Source of the DNA: Glandiceps talaboti
Lineage: Eukaryota > Hemichordata > Enteropneusta > Spengelidae
Assembly (NCBI RefSeq): GCF_964340395.1
Contig: NC_135552.1
Span: forward strand, 255,001 to 319,000
Direction: 5' to 3'
DNA: 64,000 bases
A program made the position numbers and the translations under genes. The notes under the pieces were generated by a model that was given only the letters and a program-made list of their open reading frames with translations, searched no databases and was not told the DNA's origin. Numbering within the stretch: position 1 is the stretch's first letter; each line of letters starts with the position of its first letter. Positions 11,336 to 21,827 of the stretch are shown here, piece by piece.

Positions 11336-12775
11336 TATGATGGAAATTAGGTATGAAAATTTTGTTTTGTTTACAACTTTAAATCTTCAAAACATATATC
11401 TGTCATTGCCCTGAACATGAAGTTGTGCGACAACGCAATATTTTCGCTATTTTTAAAACTATATATTTAAAACTAAAATTGGTGCTATTCTTTGCTTTGT
11501 ATACAATTTTGAATTAACTATGAGTTAATGGTGTTAAGGAAGGATGATAGGTATAAAAAAAAAACACTTCTGCGCATACGCTCACACAATACACACTGTT
11601 TTACATTAACATGTATTTTTGCTAAGTTGCCACAATGATTTCGTGTGACGGCCATAGAGGTTGGCACAAAATAATATTATCACAAGCAAACATCATGGTA
11701 AAGGTATAAGAAGCACATTTGACGGTTAGCAATTTAGCAACAGGTAAGGTTGTATTCTTTCATATGTACAATTTTGAGATAACGTGTTTTCTATCGGCAC
11801 TGTGTGCATTCTCATTGTCATTGTCACTTTCATTTCAAATGCGAAGTAAAATACATGAAACAAGAGGGTTTGGTTCAATTCACCAGAAATTCAAATCTAA
11901 ATGCAATAAACCAGACCAAATAACAAGTTTTGGACCATCTCCGGGCCTTAAATACATTTACCAAAACAAACATATATACAGTGTGTGGCTACGCTGCCAG
12001 GTCATTGAACTTTATTCACAAACATAGAATAAATGTTACAAACATAAATGTTACAGTGCTGTAGAAAAGAGTTGACAACAAAAATAATATCTCCTGCAGG
12101 AACCTCGCCCTAAAAACCAGAGGTTAAAAACCTTTTCACGTATGGAAAGGAAAAAGCTCTGGAAAAGCATTTGATTACCTGCTCCAGAAAATCTTTCACT
12201 TAAATTAATGATACATCAAACATCAAGATAAATCTAACAGTATACAAAATGGCTACAATTTAGTGTAAACATCCACTAGGCAAATACAGTTTTACAGAAA
12301 ACAAAATACAAATATTGCATAAAAAATTACAGGTGTCAATGACCAAGGTAACGTGTAGACTGAACATACCCAAACTTTACTGTCAATCAAACACACATGA
12401 TATGCAATCACAGCGCCCTCACAATACACCAAAACAATAATTTCTCCCTATACGATGTAACTTGAGAAATTACATTTATTTTGGATCCGATTGCAGTATT
12501 TTCCCGTCCAGGAATTTTCGCCAACTGTTACAGTGTTAGAGCACTTCAACTTGTATGGCTTCGTCTAACTTTGACCGCCATGATTTCATGAACTTGTTGC
12601 CGTCGACAAAACTGGCGCTCACTTATTGCTTCAGCCTATATTTGAACAGACATATTTCCCGTAATGTTTTAGTAGTCTTAAAATCTCTCATAAATTGAGA
12701 TATCGACCTGTGACTTTATCATCATAGATATTTGTTTGACTACACATCTCATCGATGTGAGCAATACACGATGAA
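11336..12775. other. unassigned intron sequence
   Basis: About 1.4 kb of AT-rich intron with no exon or repeat structure that I recognise. The open frame at 11719-12027 (+) shows no family signature and I do not call it a gene. Confidence 0.55.
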
Positions 12776-13330
12776 CATATTGTGCACTGACATGTGAACA
12801 CAGTGCGTTTACGATACACGTACTGTAACATTTATTTGACGTCTCATAACATTGTGCACTGACATGTGAACACAGTGCGTTTACGATACACGTACTGTAA
12901 CATTTATTTGACGTCTCATAACATTGTGCACTGACATGTGAACACAGTGCGTTTACGATACACTGTAACATTTATTTTACGTCTCATAACATTGTGCACT
13001 GACATGCGAACACAGTGCGTTTACGATACACTGTAACATTAATTTGACGTCTCATAACATTGTGCACTGACATGTGAACACAGTGCGTTTACGATACACG
13101 TACTGTAACATTTATTTGACGTCTCATAACATTGTGCACTGATATGTGAACACAGTGCGTTTACGATACACTGTAACATTTATTTGACGTCTCATAACAT
13201 TGTGCACTGACATGTGAACACAGTGCGTTTACGATACATGTACTGTAACATTTATTTGACGTCTCATAACATTGTGCACTGACATGTGAACACAGTGCGT
13301 TTACGATACACTGTAACATTTATTTTACTA
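12776..13330. repeat. 68/72-bp minisatellite
   Basis: Eight near-identical copies of a unit containing CATTGTGCACTGACATGTG, CAGTGCGTTTACGATACA and TTTGACGTCTCATAA. The period is 72 bp when a CGTA insert follows GATACA (giving GATACACGTACTGTAACA) and 68 bp without it. Both length classes alternate irregularly. Each unit also holds a GACGTC palindrome. The minus-strand frame at 12678-12971 is a translation of this repeat. Confidence 0.96.
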
Positions 13331-13727
13331 CTGGTTCATACTCAATGTAGTTCACGTTCATGACCTGTATCTACATCAACCCCCCACCCCTACCCCACTT
13401 ACAGATCAAATGATTTTGAACCTTAATATGATACAACATATCTTTTGATATACTAAAGTAAAAGATAGTACAACGAATTGTTTACTATCCACTTTTTTTC
13501 ATCAATCTGTTCTTACAATTGAAAATTTCCACTCACGGAGTCAAAAAATAACTTGGAAGCAAATTTTGGATATGCAACCAAGTAATTTTTGACTCTGTGA
13601 GTAGAGATTTTCATTTGTAACTATGAACTCAGAGACTACGAATATTCACTCTCACATAATCTGTTCCTATAGCAATACAGATCCATAGATTGTAGATAAT
13701 ATGGGTGAATGAATCATTAAATCTACA
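13331..13727. other. unassigned intron with a short inverted repeat
   Basis: No gene seen. ACAATTGAAAATTTCCACTC ACGGAGTC near 13515-13545 is complementary to GACTCTGTGAGTAGAGATTT near 13591-13613, with AAATAACTTGG / CCAAGTAATTTTT also paired. This is an imperfect hairpin of roughly 100 bp that could be a small MITE; I could not define target duplications. Confidence 0.5.
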
Positions 13728-14335
13728 TTATGTATCTGCAATCTCTAAGAGATCACAGTCCTCTCCTTCCTCACTGTATGATTCACTAAACTCTGAATCA
13801 CATAATCCAATGAGTGTAGGGTCTAACTGGCATACAGTGATATTTGTCAATATGTCTAGTGTTTGTTTATTGCCCTTTCTTGTCAGCCAAGGTCTCATAA
13901 GTGTCTGTTCATTGTCAAATGCATATTCGGTCAAACCATTTGGAGTGGGTAGGCACTTACTTTCCATAGACTTTAACCAGCTGTTTAATAAATTAGCACT
14001 GGCTGCAGTTGTACAATGACCAAAAATGTTTGCTGACAGGTCACTCTTGGTCACTGAATGATTGACAGCCTCTACAGCAAAGGTTAAATCAGATACATAA
14101 TTTAAATTTCTAGCACCATAAATATTTCATATAGATTGAAAACGTGAAATTTTCTGATTCTAGTTGAGTAGTGAGTTCCCTTAAAATAGCACTCTCTTCT
14201 CTTGACTGTTCTAGTTCATCACAGAGATCATCTATGTCTGTTGACATTAAGTCAACCCACTCTTGTAAACCTTTAATCTGTTCTTCGTATTCAAAATAGC
14301 CTACACAGGGCTCACCATATTGATCTGGTATGAGC
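13728..14335 (-). pseudogene. decayed unidentified reading frame, probably from a transposable element
   Basis: Two adjoining minus-strand frames look like real protein although neither is complete. From about 14321 down to 14112 a frame reads DQYGEPCVGYFEYEEQ, then an acidic helical stretch with DLCDELEQSREESAILREL typical of a coiled coil, and ends in a stop. In another frame, from about 14115 down to 13728, it continues as GARNLNYVSDLTFAVEAVNH and a region containing AFDNEQTLMRPWLTRKG before an acidic C-terminus. The two overlap by a few bases, so one frameshift would join them. 'AFDN.Q...W' blocks occur in multi-copy hypothetical proteins of invertebrate genomes, and I suspect a transposon gene. 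I cannot name the family. A 5' splice acceptor is possible but not established. Confidence 0.38.
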
Positions 14336-15305
14336 TGTTAGGACAGTGCAGTACTGACTACAGACATGGATTACTAATGTTAATGTCATGTGTACCATCA
14401 AAGGCTAGGTGTTTTCATGCGACGCTAGCAGCCCCAGCACGAACTTTCCTGGGGTGTGAACAGGTTGTCGGGCTGATTTTGTTAGAACTATGTGATTTTC
14501 TTTTTATAGCTGTTGTTTGGTTTCTCGTCTAAATTGTAAATAAAATAAAATATTAATAATATTAATAATATTACATACACATTATTAATACTAAATGACC
14601 TGAAACTTTTGAAGACTAAAGTAAATGTTCCTCCATTATAGGACAACTTATTATACAAAAAGAAAATGGCCAGTGCGCTAGCCATATTACACTCAACTCC
14701 ACTAGCACTGCATATCTCTGTATTCTAGCGAACAGATTATAACAAGTAAACAACTCTGCAATGTACATAATGAAAAAAGTAACAACTTCCACAGAATGGA
14801 AAAAAGAACCATGAATGTGAGTATCGAAATGACAAAAAATAATTATCAGTCTCAATTTGAACTACTTCTATACACTAATAATCACTCGTCGACAAACAAC
14901 ACACAAAGGTTTGAGAAACAATGAATCTACTTCCGCATTTACCTTTGATTCCGTAACAGTGACTGGATCACTGACCTGGACGTGTTGTGTGAATTCGCAT
15001 TTCTTAGGACCTATACTCACACAATTTGTACAATGTTTGGCATGGGCACCCAGTCCCTGGAAGTCTTTGGTTATTGACTGCGGTACATAGTGCTCGAAAT
15101 GCAACGCATCATCATCATTTGTTATGGTCTGTAATTTATTTATTTCAGCGAATCAGAATTCATTTCACAGCCCGAAAACTAAGGCATGTGTATTCTAATG
15201 GTCCTGAGCTTGCTATGGCAGAAAGCAGCGATTTGATTGGTTAATACTTGCACTAGCCACTTGGGGACGGACTATTTTCCTCAATACCATAAAAGGCCTT
15301 ATTAG
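14336..15305. other. unassigned intron sequence
   Basis: No exon recognised. Overlapping open frames on both strands between 14488 and 15244 have no family signature. There is a short run of AT-rich ATTAATAATATT repeats near 14553-14572. Confidence 0.55.
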
Positions 15306-15314
15306 GGAATGTGG

Positions 15315-15420
15315 TAGTCTGTAAGGTACACCGTGACGGGGCACCCTCAAACATCAGGCAACCCCTAACCCCTGAGAGGAGCCGGTGAGGGCGTAACGTC
15401 ACGACGTATCTTACAGTCTA
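15315..15420. mobile_element. 106-bp MITE with 9-bp target duplication
   Basis: The ends are imperfect inverted repeats: TAGTCTGTAAGGTACACC at the left and the complement of TAGACTGTAAGATACGTC at the right, with the pairing extending through GTGACG. The element is flanked by GGAATGTGG on both sides (15306-15314 and 15421-15429). A 9-bp duplication fits a Mutator-like transposase, though 8-10 bp families overlap. The left arm (GTCTGTAAGGTAC...GGGGCACCCTCA) is the same sequence as the 47-bp minisatellite unit at 23327-25072. Confidence 0.75.
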
Positions 15421-15429
15421 GGAATGTGG

Positions 15430-16102
15430 TAGACTGCAGGGGACGTGAAAGGGAAGCAGTTGCATTTAAGTGGTATGGCGCCATCAGGTGGTGAGATTGA
15501 GAGAATACAGAATAGTCCCTAGGATGACAGGACTGATACACAATTCATTGATTAGCGCAAAAACTAGTGTGCCGACCAACAATTTTTGTTTCATTTTCAA
15601 GAAGTACATGACAAAGTCTACATCTTGTCACATTGTCATAAAGTTTACATTACAAGAAGAGATATTTCAGTGAATACATAACATTTTAAATACCCAGGAA
15701 ATCTTCTTTTTTTTATAAATGTTGAAATACCACTTTTCCTATATAGTACAGATATATGGCTAGGTAAAAAGCTATTGATATGGGAAATACACATTCAAAT
15801 TTATTTATTAATGACATATAAAGAAGAAAATTAATTTCACAATTTTCAATGAATATATTTAGGAGTGCATGTTGTACCTTCACCATTTCTAAAAAAAAAA
15901 AACAAGCGCGGCGACCCCATATTTTCTTTTCAATTTCTAAGAGCATAATAGATATATTTTGCAAAATATCACTTTTGATCAAAATGACATTACTTTTAAT
16001 GTTACCTATCATCCTTCCTTCCTTAAATGAAGCCCTGCAAGTTCACTTTCCTGTTCAGTTCAAACACTGAAACTTGCACACTGTATGTATAATGAGTGAA
16101 GC
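15430..16102. other. unassigned intron sequence
   Basis: No gene recognised. TAGACTGCAGGGG directly after the right target duplication resembles the MITE's own left end and may be a second truncated copy. Opposite-strand open frames at 15713-16012 and 15849-16070 overlap in an AT-rich stretch and show no family signature. Confidence 0.5.
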
Positions 16103-16236
16103 CCAATCTGATTAAAACCCGATGTAGATGTCGACTAATCGTTCATTTTGTTATTTGGTTTCTGCAAAAATACAGACTGAGGTAAAATAACAATGAGCAA
16201 TTAGCCGACATCTACAATGGATTTTAATCAGATTGG
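16103..16236. mobile_element. 134-bp hAT-type MITE with perfect 8-bp target duplication
   Basis: The whole element is one imperfect hairpin. It starts CCAATCTGATTAAAA and ends with the complement TTTTAATCAGATTGG; pairing continues through GTAGATGTCG and the AATAACAAAATGA region to a small loop at about 16165-16180. AGTGAAGC flanks it on both sides (16095-16102 and 16237-16244). An 8-bp duplication is typical of the hAT superfamily (P-type elements also make 8 bp). No coding capacity. Confidence 0.83.
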
Positions 16237-16244
16237 AGTGAAGC

Positions 16245-17107
16245 TCATGTCGGAAACGCCTCGGTAAAACCAAACTACGGATAACCCGAGTTAATCAATA
16301 GGCAAGTCGGGTTGTTGACAATCTCTAAATCTGTTTGCAATGTCAACTGTAATGGGATTATAAAAGTTGTAACAGCTGATAACGTCCCTTGACTCGAACG
16401 ATTCACTCCTTGAAAGTAACCTAGCACTCGGAACTACAGTTTTTCTCGTTCCATAGTTAGTGAAATAATTTTTTGAAAAATTAAGCACAGAGATACATAA
16501 ATAGCAAATTCCCATATCCGATGTCCATATACCACATGTAACATCTTCAATGTACGGTGCACGATGTATCCTAATGGTATGATCGCAATTGGATCGTGAC
16601 CTTTCACCCAAGCCAAATCGTGACCTTTCACCCAAGCCAGTTGTTCCTCGTGGCGGAGTAACACACTCACTAGTACTTGCACACATTCGGTCGACAGCAT
16701 TTCAGTCTTGACCTAGTACCTGTACCAGCGACGACCCAGGCTTATCAGATGTAATTACAAAAAGCAAACACTTAGTTATGGTAATGAGCTGATAAGGATT
16801 GATAAGAAAGTGCAAGAATTGCACTTTGCTGGTAAAGGCGATGTTCCCCTCATGTTATCATGTGTTTTTGTGCATGGTATAATTCTTCGTACGTGTAGCA
16901 TTTTATCTCAATGACATACTAAATGGGTCAAAATAGAACAAGTTGATCAACTTATTGTCACATACACCTATAGTAACACTTGTGTTATGCATACAGAGTG
17001 GATGCCATCATGGTATCAACCAAAAAATCAAATAATCTTTATTTTTGTGACATGCCAACTTATAAAATTCAGGTAATGAGAACTATATGTTGATTTGTCC
17101 ATTTCAG
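16245..17107. other. unassigned intron sequence
   Basis: The final part of the intron before the exon at 17108. There is a local direct duplication of ATCGTGACCTTTCACCCAAG (about 16594 and 16617). Two overlapping minus-strand open frames cover 16291-16700 but show no recognisable domain. The splice acceptor ATTTCAG is at 17101-17107. Confidence 0.55.
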
Positions 17108-17337
17108 ACTATGAAAGGGTGATGAGTCACCACATCCAGCATGAGGACTACAAAGCTGCACTGACAGTACTTACCAAGCAGACAAAGACTGACCTTTACT
17201 ATAAATTCTCACCTATACTTATGCAGCATATTCCTAAAGAAACTGTTGATGCCTGGATCAGCCAGGGTAGAAAACTAGAACCTAAACGATTAATACCAGC
17301 ATTAGTACACTATGATGAAAACAGAGATACTGACAAG
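17108..17337 (+). CDS. VPS18: VPS18 exon, alpha-solenoid
   Basis: This 230-nt exon completes the Asp codon begun at 4430 and adds 76 residues. Its borders are ATTTCAG and GTATGT. Recognisable blocks are DYERVMSHHIQHEDYKAAL, YKFSPILMQHIPKE, VDAWIS and RLIPALVHYDE. The YKFSPIL..HIP and LIPALV blocks are diagnostic of VPS18 among the class C VPS proteins. It leaves in phase 0, matching the exon at 21383. In human VPS18 this part lies roughly in the middle of the protein, within the alpha-helical solenoid that packs in HOPS/CORVET. Near the splice donor the protein carries a short polar DENRDTDK, where orthologues vary in length. Confidence 0.96.
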
Positions 17338-17397
17338 GTATGTATTACAAAGAAATGTATGGAGTCAAAACACTACAGTTGTCTTCATTAGCCCACA

Positions 17398-18185
17398 CAG
17401 TACGTAGTCTGGGATGGGGCTTATAGATTGGGCTCTGTGCATCCGTCCGTGTGTCCGTTTGTGCATCTGTCCATCCGTCCGTCCGTCCGTCCGCAGCCAT
17501 TTCTTGGACATTCAGTGACCAATTTCTTTCAAATTTAGTAAATGAATAATGAACTATGACTTACATATGCACGTCAATTTGCTTTGGGATATGATGCAAT
17601 TTAGCAAACTTAGAGTCATTTTGGGGTAAAAAAAAATGTGATTTTTGGTCAAAAAAATTAAACTCCAAAACTAATAGGCAGATTTGCCTGAAATTTGGTG
17701 GGAATGTTCTTAGGGGTATGTTAATTTAGATTTGTTCATTACATGATGATTCCATTAGTGATATGCAAACTATGGCTAAAAATGTGTCTTTTTGGTCAAA
17801 AGTCTTTAATTCCAAAACTACTAAGCACATTGGACTGAAATTTGATGGGGATGCATCTGAGGGTGTATAGATGAAGAAATATTAAGCATATAATGATATA
17901 CAAATTAAGGTGTAAACTTAAATCTCAGAAAGTACTTTGTCATTGAATCTAAAACTTGGTGAGATGTTACTAGAAGTGTTATTCTGCAGATTTTCTGTAA
18001 AATATTTTGTCCCTAGCAACAATGACCATAGCCATAGCAACAACCAATTGGCAGTGAGTTTTGGTCAAATAACACCATCAAGGCAAGTGAGTAAACATTC
18101 AAAAAATGTATGCAAATATCCTTAGCAACCATGACCATAGTAACAGCCAAACGGTGGTGTATTTCACAAAGATAACAGGGATTTT
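17398..18185 (+). mobile_element. chimeric Helentron-type element (family A 5' end, family B core)
   Basis: The 5' part (about 17398-17600) is a diverged family A head: GGGATGGGGCTTATAGATTG, (GTCC)n, GCAGCCATTTCTTGGA and ACATATGCACGTCAATTTG. From about 17625 the sequence switches to the family B core (GTGATTTTTGGTCAAAAAA, CTCCAAAACTA, GAAATTTGGTGGGAATG, TGCAAATATCC, CATAGCAACA). It runs into the 5' end of a family B copy at 18186. No coding capacity. Confidence 0.6.
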
Positions 18186-18266
18186 TAGCACAACTGAACT
18201 GATAGCGTTCAGTAGTGCTGTAGGAATGGCAAAGTGTCTGTCTGTCTGCCTGTCTGTCTGTCTGTC

Positions 18267-18302
<36 letters not shown>

Positions 18303-19975
18303 CAACTTAAAGTCAAAAACTGCTGGACCGATTGCTTTGATATTTGGTGGTCATGTTACTTCTTGTGTCTAGTAGGGAATTGTTCAAATGAAAATAATTG
18401 CATCAGAGATGTGGGTTTTGGGTCAAAAAATGTGATTTTTGGTCAAAAAACTTAAACTCCAAAACTACTGACAAGATTGGCATGAAATTTGGTGGGAACA
18501 TTCTTAGATTGAGTAAATTAAGATTTGTTCATGATATGATGATTCCCTTTGTAATATGCCAATTAGGGTTATAAATGTGTCTTTTTGGTCAAAAACCGAT
18601 AATTCCAAAAGTACTTGGCAGATTAGGTTGAAAGTTAATGGGAATGCATCTGTTGGTCTATAGGTGAAGAAATATTAAGCATATAATGATCTCATCAGTA
18701 ATATGCAAATTCGGTGTAAAAATGTGAATTTTGGTCAAAAATTTATATCACAAAAAGTACTTGGTCTATGAGACTGAAACTTGGTGAGATGTTTCTAGAA
18801 GTGTTATTCTGCAGATTTTCTTGAAAATATTTTGACACAATTAGCCCTACCAAATGGCAGTACATTTTGGTCAAATATCAACATCATCTTTTAGGCACGT
18901 GAGTAAACATTCAAAACATGTATACAAATATCCCATGCAACCATGACCACACCCATAGCAACAGCCAAACAGTCATGAATTTCACAAAGATAACAACAGA
19001 GATTAATAGACAGTTTGATAAACATTCCAAAAATGTATGTAAATTTGCCTAGCAACAAGACCACGCCCATAACAACAGCCAAATAAACATGTATATTTAA
19101 ATATAACAGGAATTGAAAGACAAATGAATACACATTCAAAAAATGTAAGTTTGCCTAGAAACAAGATCATACCCATAGCAACAGCCAAATGATCACATAT
19201 ATTGTGAAGATAATAAGAGGATTAATAGACAAATGAATAAACATTTAAAAATGTATGCAAATATGCCTAGCAACAAGACCACACCCATAGCAACAGCCAA
19301 ATGATCACATATATTGTGAAGATAACGAGGATTAATAGACAAATGAATAAACATTTTAAAATGTATGCAAATGTGCCTAGGAACAAGACCACACCCATAG
19401 CAACAGCCAAATGATCACGTTTGTTGCAAAGATAATATCAGGAATTCATACACAAGTGAACAAAGACATTCAAAAATGTATGCAATTATATCTAGCAACA
19501 TGACCAAGCCCATAGCAACAGCCAAATGATAGCATATATCGTAAAGATAGCAACATGGTTGGATAGGCAACTGGTCATTCAGCAAATGAACACCTATTGT
19601 TAGCATGGACTAGCATATGCATAAACATTTTTAAAAACTGTACAGTTGTGCTACAACGCCATTGTTTTATTGAACACCTATTGTTAGCATGGACAAGCAT
19701 ATGTATAAACATTTTTAAAAACTGTACAGTTGTGCTACAACGCCATTGTGGTATTTTTTAGACAAGTGAACATACATTCAAAATGTACCTAGCAACAAGA
19801 CCACACCCATGCATAGCAACAGCCATGTGATCACACATATCGCAAAAATAATGATATGTATTTAATAGACAATTAAATAAACATTCAAAAATGTATGTAT
19901 GCAAATATCCTTAGCAACCATGCCCATAGCAACAGCCAAATGGTACTGTATTTCACAAAGATAACAGGGCTTTTT
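18186..19975 (+). mobile_element. Helentron-type element, family B, with duplicated 3' end
   Basis: The 5' end is self-complementary: TAGCACAACTGAAC pairs with GTTCAGTAGTGCT. It is followed by (GTCT)n and (GT)n at about 18237-18299, then AACAACTTAAAGTCAAAAAC. A long body of diverged ~106-120-bp repeats follows, landmarked by GCCTAGCAACAAGACCACAC and CCATAGCAACAGCCAAATGA. The 3' block ends in CAGTTGTGCTA, the inverse of the 5' TAGCACAACTG. An 84-bp 3' block occurs twice in tandem (from 19588 and from 19672). More core repeat follows to about 19975, so this is at least two joined copies. No protein encoded. Confidence 0.68.
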
Positions 19976-21136
19976 AGGTTGTGTAGGGTAACACACCAGG
20001 ATGTGCAGGGTAACACACCAGGATGTGTAGGGTAACACACCAGGATGTGTAGAGTAACACACCAGGATGTGTAGAGTAACACACCAGGATGTACAGGGTA
20101 ACACACTAGGATGTGTAGGGTAACACACCAGGATGTGCAGGGTAACACACCAGGATGTGCAGGGTAACACACTAGGATGTGCAGGGTAACACACCAGGAT
20201 GTGCAGGGTAACACACCAGGATGTGCAGGGTAACACACCAGGATGTGCAGGGTAACACACCAGGATGTGTAGGGTAACACACCAGGATGTGTAGGGTAAC
20301 ACACCAGGATGTGCAGGGTAATACACCAGGATGTGCAGGGTAACACACCAGGATGTGCAGGGTAATACACCAGGATGTGTAGGGTAACACACCAGGATGT
20401 ACAGGGTAACACACCAGGATGTGCAGGGTAACACACCAGGATGTGTAGGGTAACACACCAGGATGTGTAGGGTAATACACCAGGATGTGCAGGGTAACAC
20501 ACCAGGATGTGTAGGGTAACACACCAGGATGTGTAGGGTAACACACCAGGATGTACAGGGTAACACACCAGGATGTGTAGGGTAATACACCAGGTTGTGT
20601 AGGGTAACACACCAGGATGTACAGGGTAACACACCAGGATGTGTAGGGTAACACACCAGGATGTGCAGGGTAACACACCAGGATGTGCAGGGTAACACAC
20701 CAGGATGTGTAGGGTAACACACTAGGATGTGCAGGGTAACACCAGGATGTGCAGGGTAACACACCAGGATGTGTAGGGTAACACCAGGATGTGCAGGGTA
20801 ACACACCAGGATGTGTAGGGTAACACACTAGGATGTGTAGGGTAACACACCAGCATGTGTAGGGTAACACACCAGGATGTGCAGGGTAACACCAGGATGT
20901 GCAGGGTAACACACCAGGATGTGCAGGGTAACACACCAGGATGTGCAGGGTAACACCAGGATGTGCAGGGTAATACACCAGGATGTGCAGGGTAACACAC
21001 CAGGATGTGCAGGGTAACACACCAGGATGGATATGTGCAGGGTAACACACCAGGATGTGCAGGGTAACACACCAGGATGTGCAGGGTAACACACCAGGAT
21101 GTACAGGGTAACACACCAGGATGTGCAGGGTAACAC
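19976..21136. repeat. 22-bp minisatellite
   Basis: About 52 copies of a 22-bp unit, GGGTAACACACCAGGATGTG plus CA or TA. Near 20740-20960 some units lose two bases (AACACCAGG). The minus strand of the unit has no stop in any frame, which produces four long overlapping 'proteins' (up to 334 residues) built from repeats such as GVLPCTSWCVTLHILVCYPA. These are artefacts of the 22-bp period. The left edge abuts Helentron-type sequence; the right edge is 250 bp before the next VPS18 exon. Confidence 0.97.
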
Positions 21137-21382
21137 ACATTATAATTGAGAGTAAACTTGCCATACCTTGCACCATACTTTTCAGGGGAGCCCTCAGATA
21201 GACTGGTAAAATAGCCAGGGACTACAGATTTGACATAGAAATGGAAAGTTTTCAACTGAGTTCTTTGAGTAGACCTCTTTGCATTGGTGTATTGATGATC
21301 AAAATGTTTTCTTTAAAAAAAATGAAAGTGTGCGATAATTTATAAACTTATAACAACAAACTTGATATGTTTGAATCTTCAG

Positions 21383-21523
21383 ATAACGGAAGCCATTAGG
21401 TACCTGGAGTTCTGTGTGAAAACCTTAGATGTGAAGGACCAGGCTATACATAATTATTTGTTATCACTGTATGCTAAATACAAACCTAAACAGTTAATGC
21501 TGTACCTGGATTTCCAGGGACAT
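21383..21523 (+). CDS. VPS18: VPS18 exon, alpha-solenoid
   Basis: This 141-nt exon encodes 47 residues in phase 0 at both ends, bounded by CTTCAG and GTAAGT. It contains AIRYLEFCVKTLDVKDQAIH and NYLLSLYAKYKP, matching the RY.EFCV...QAIHNYLLSLYA block that is almost invariant in animal VPS18. It encodes helices of the clathrin-heavy-chain-like solenoid. Open sequence continues 33 bases past the donor to a stop, but orthology and the GTAAGT donor support splicing at 21523. Confidence 0.97.
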
Positions 21524-21692
21524 GTAAGTGGTCCTAAAACAAACCAATCGGGTTAAAATCTAATGTAATGAATATGACTGGACTTATTGATTTACCTCCG
21601 TGTCCTTTGTATATTTATTTCCTTTGGTTTTGATTTTGTTGTTCTAAGAGTGGGTGGCTCCTTCCTACATCTGACCAATTACCGTATGAGTG

Positions 21693-21827
21693 AACATTCA
21701 GATCTCACAGGCATGCATAGCCAATCAAAATCCAGTTAACATTCAGATCTCACAGGCATGCGTAGCCAATCAAAATCCAGTTAACATTCAAATCTCACAG
21801 GTACGCATAACCAAACAAAATTTCGCT
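21693..21827. repeat. three 45-bp tandem copies
   Basis: A unit starting AACATTCAGATCTCACAGGC and continuing to AATCAAAATCCAGTT recurs at 21693, 21738 and 21783. The third copy is more diverged. Each contains AGATCT (AAATCT in the third). Sits in the 1.4-kb intron between two VPS18 exons. Confidence 0.9.

Noticed and set aside
19862-21255. Long minus-strand open frames of 102-334 residues
   Set aside because: They are translations of a 22-bp tandem repeat in three frames, with no unique domain or start context.
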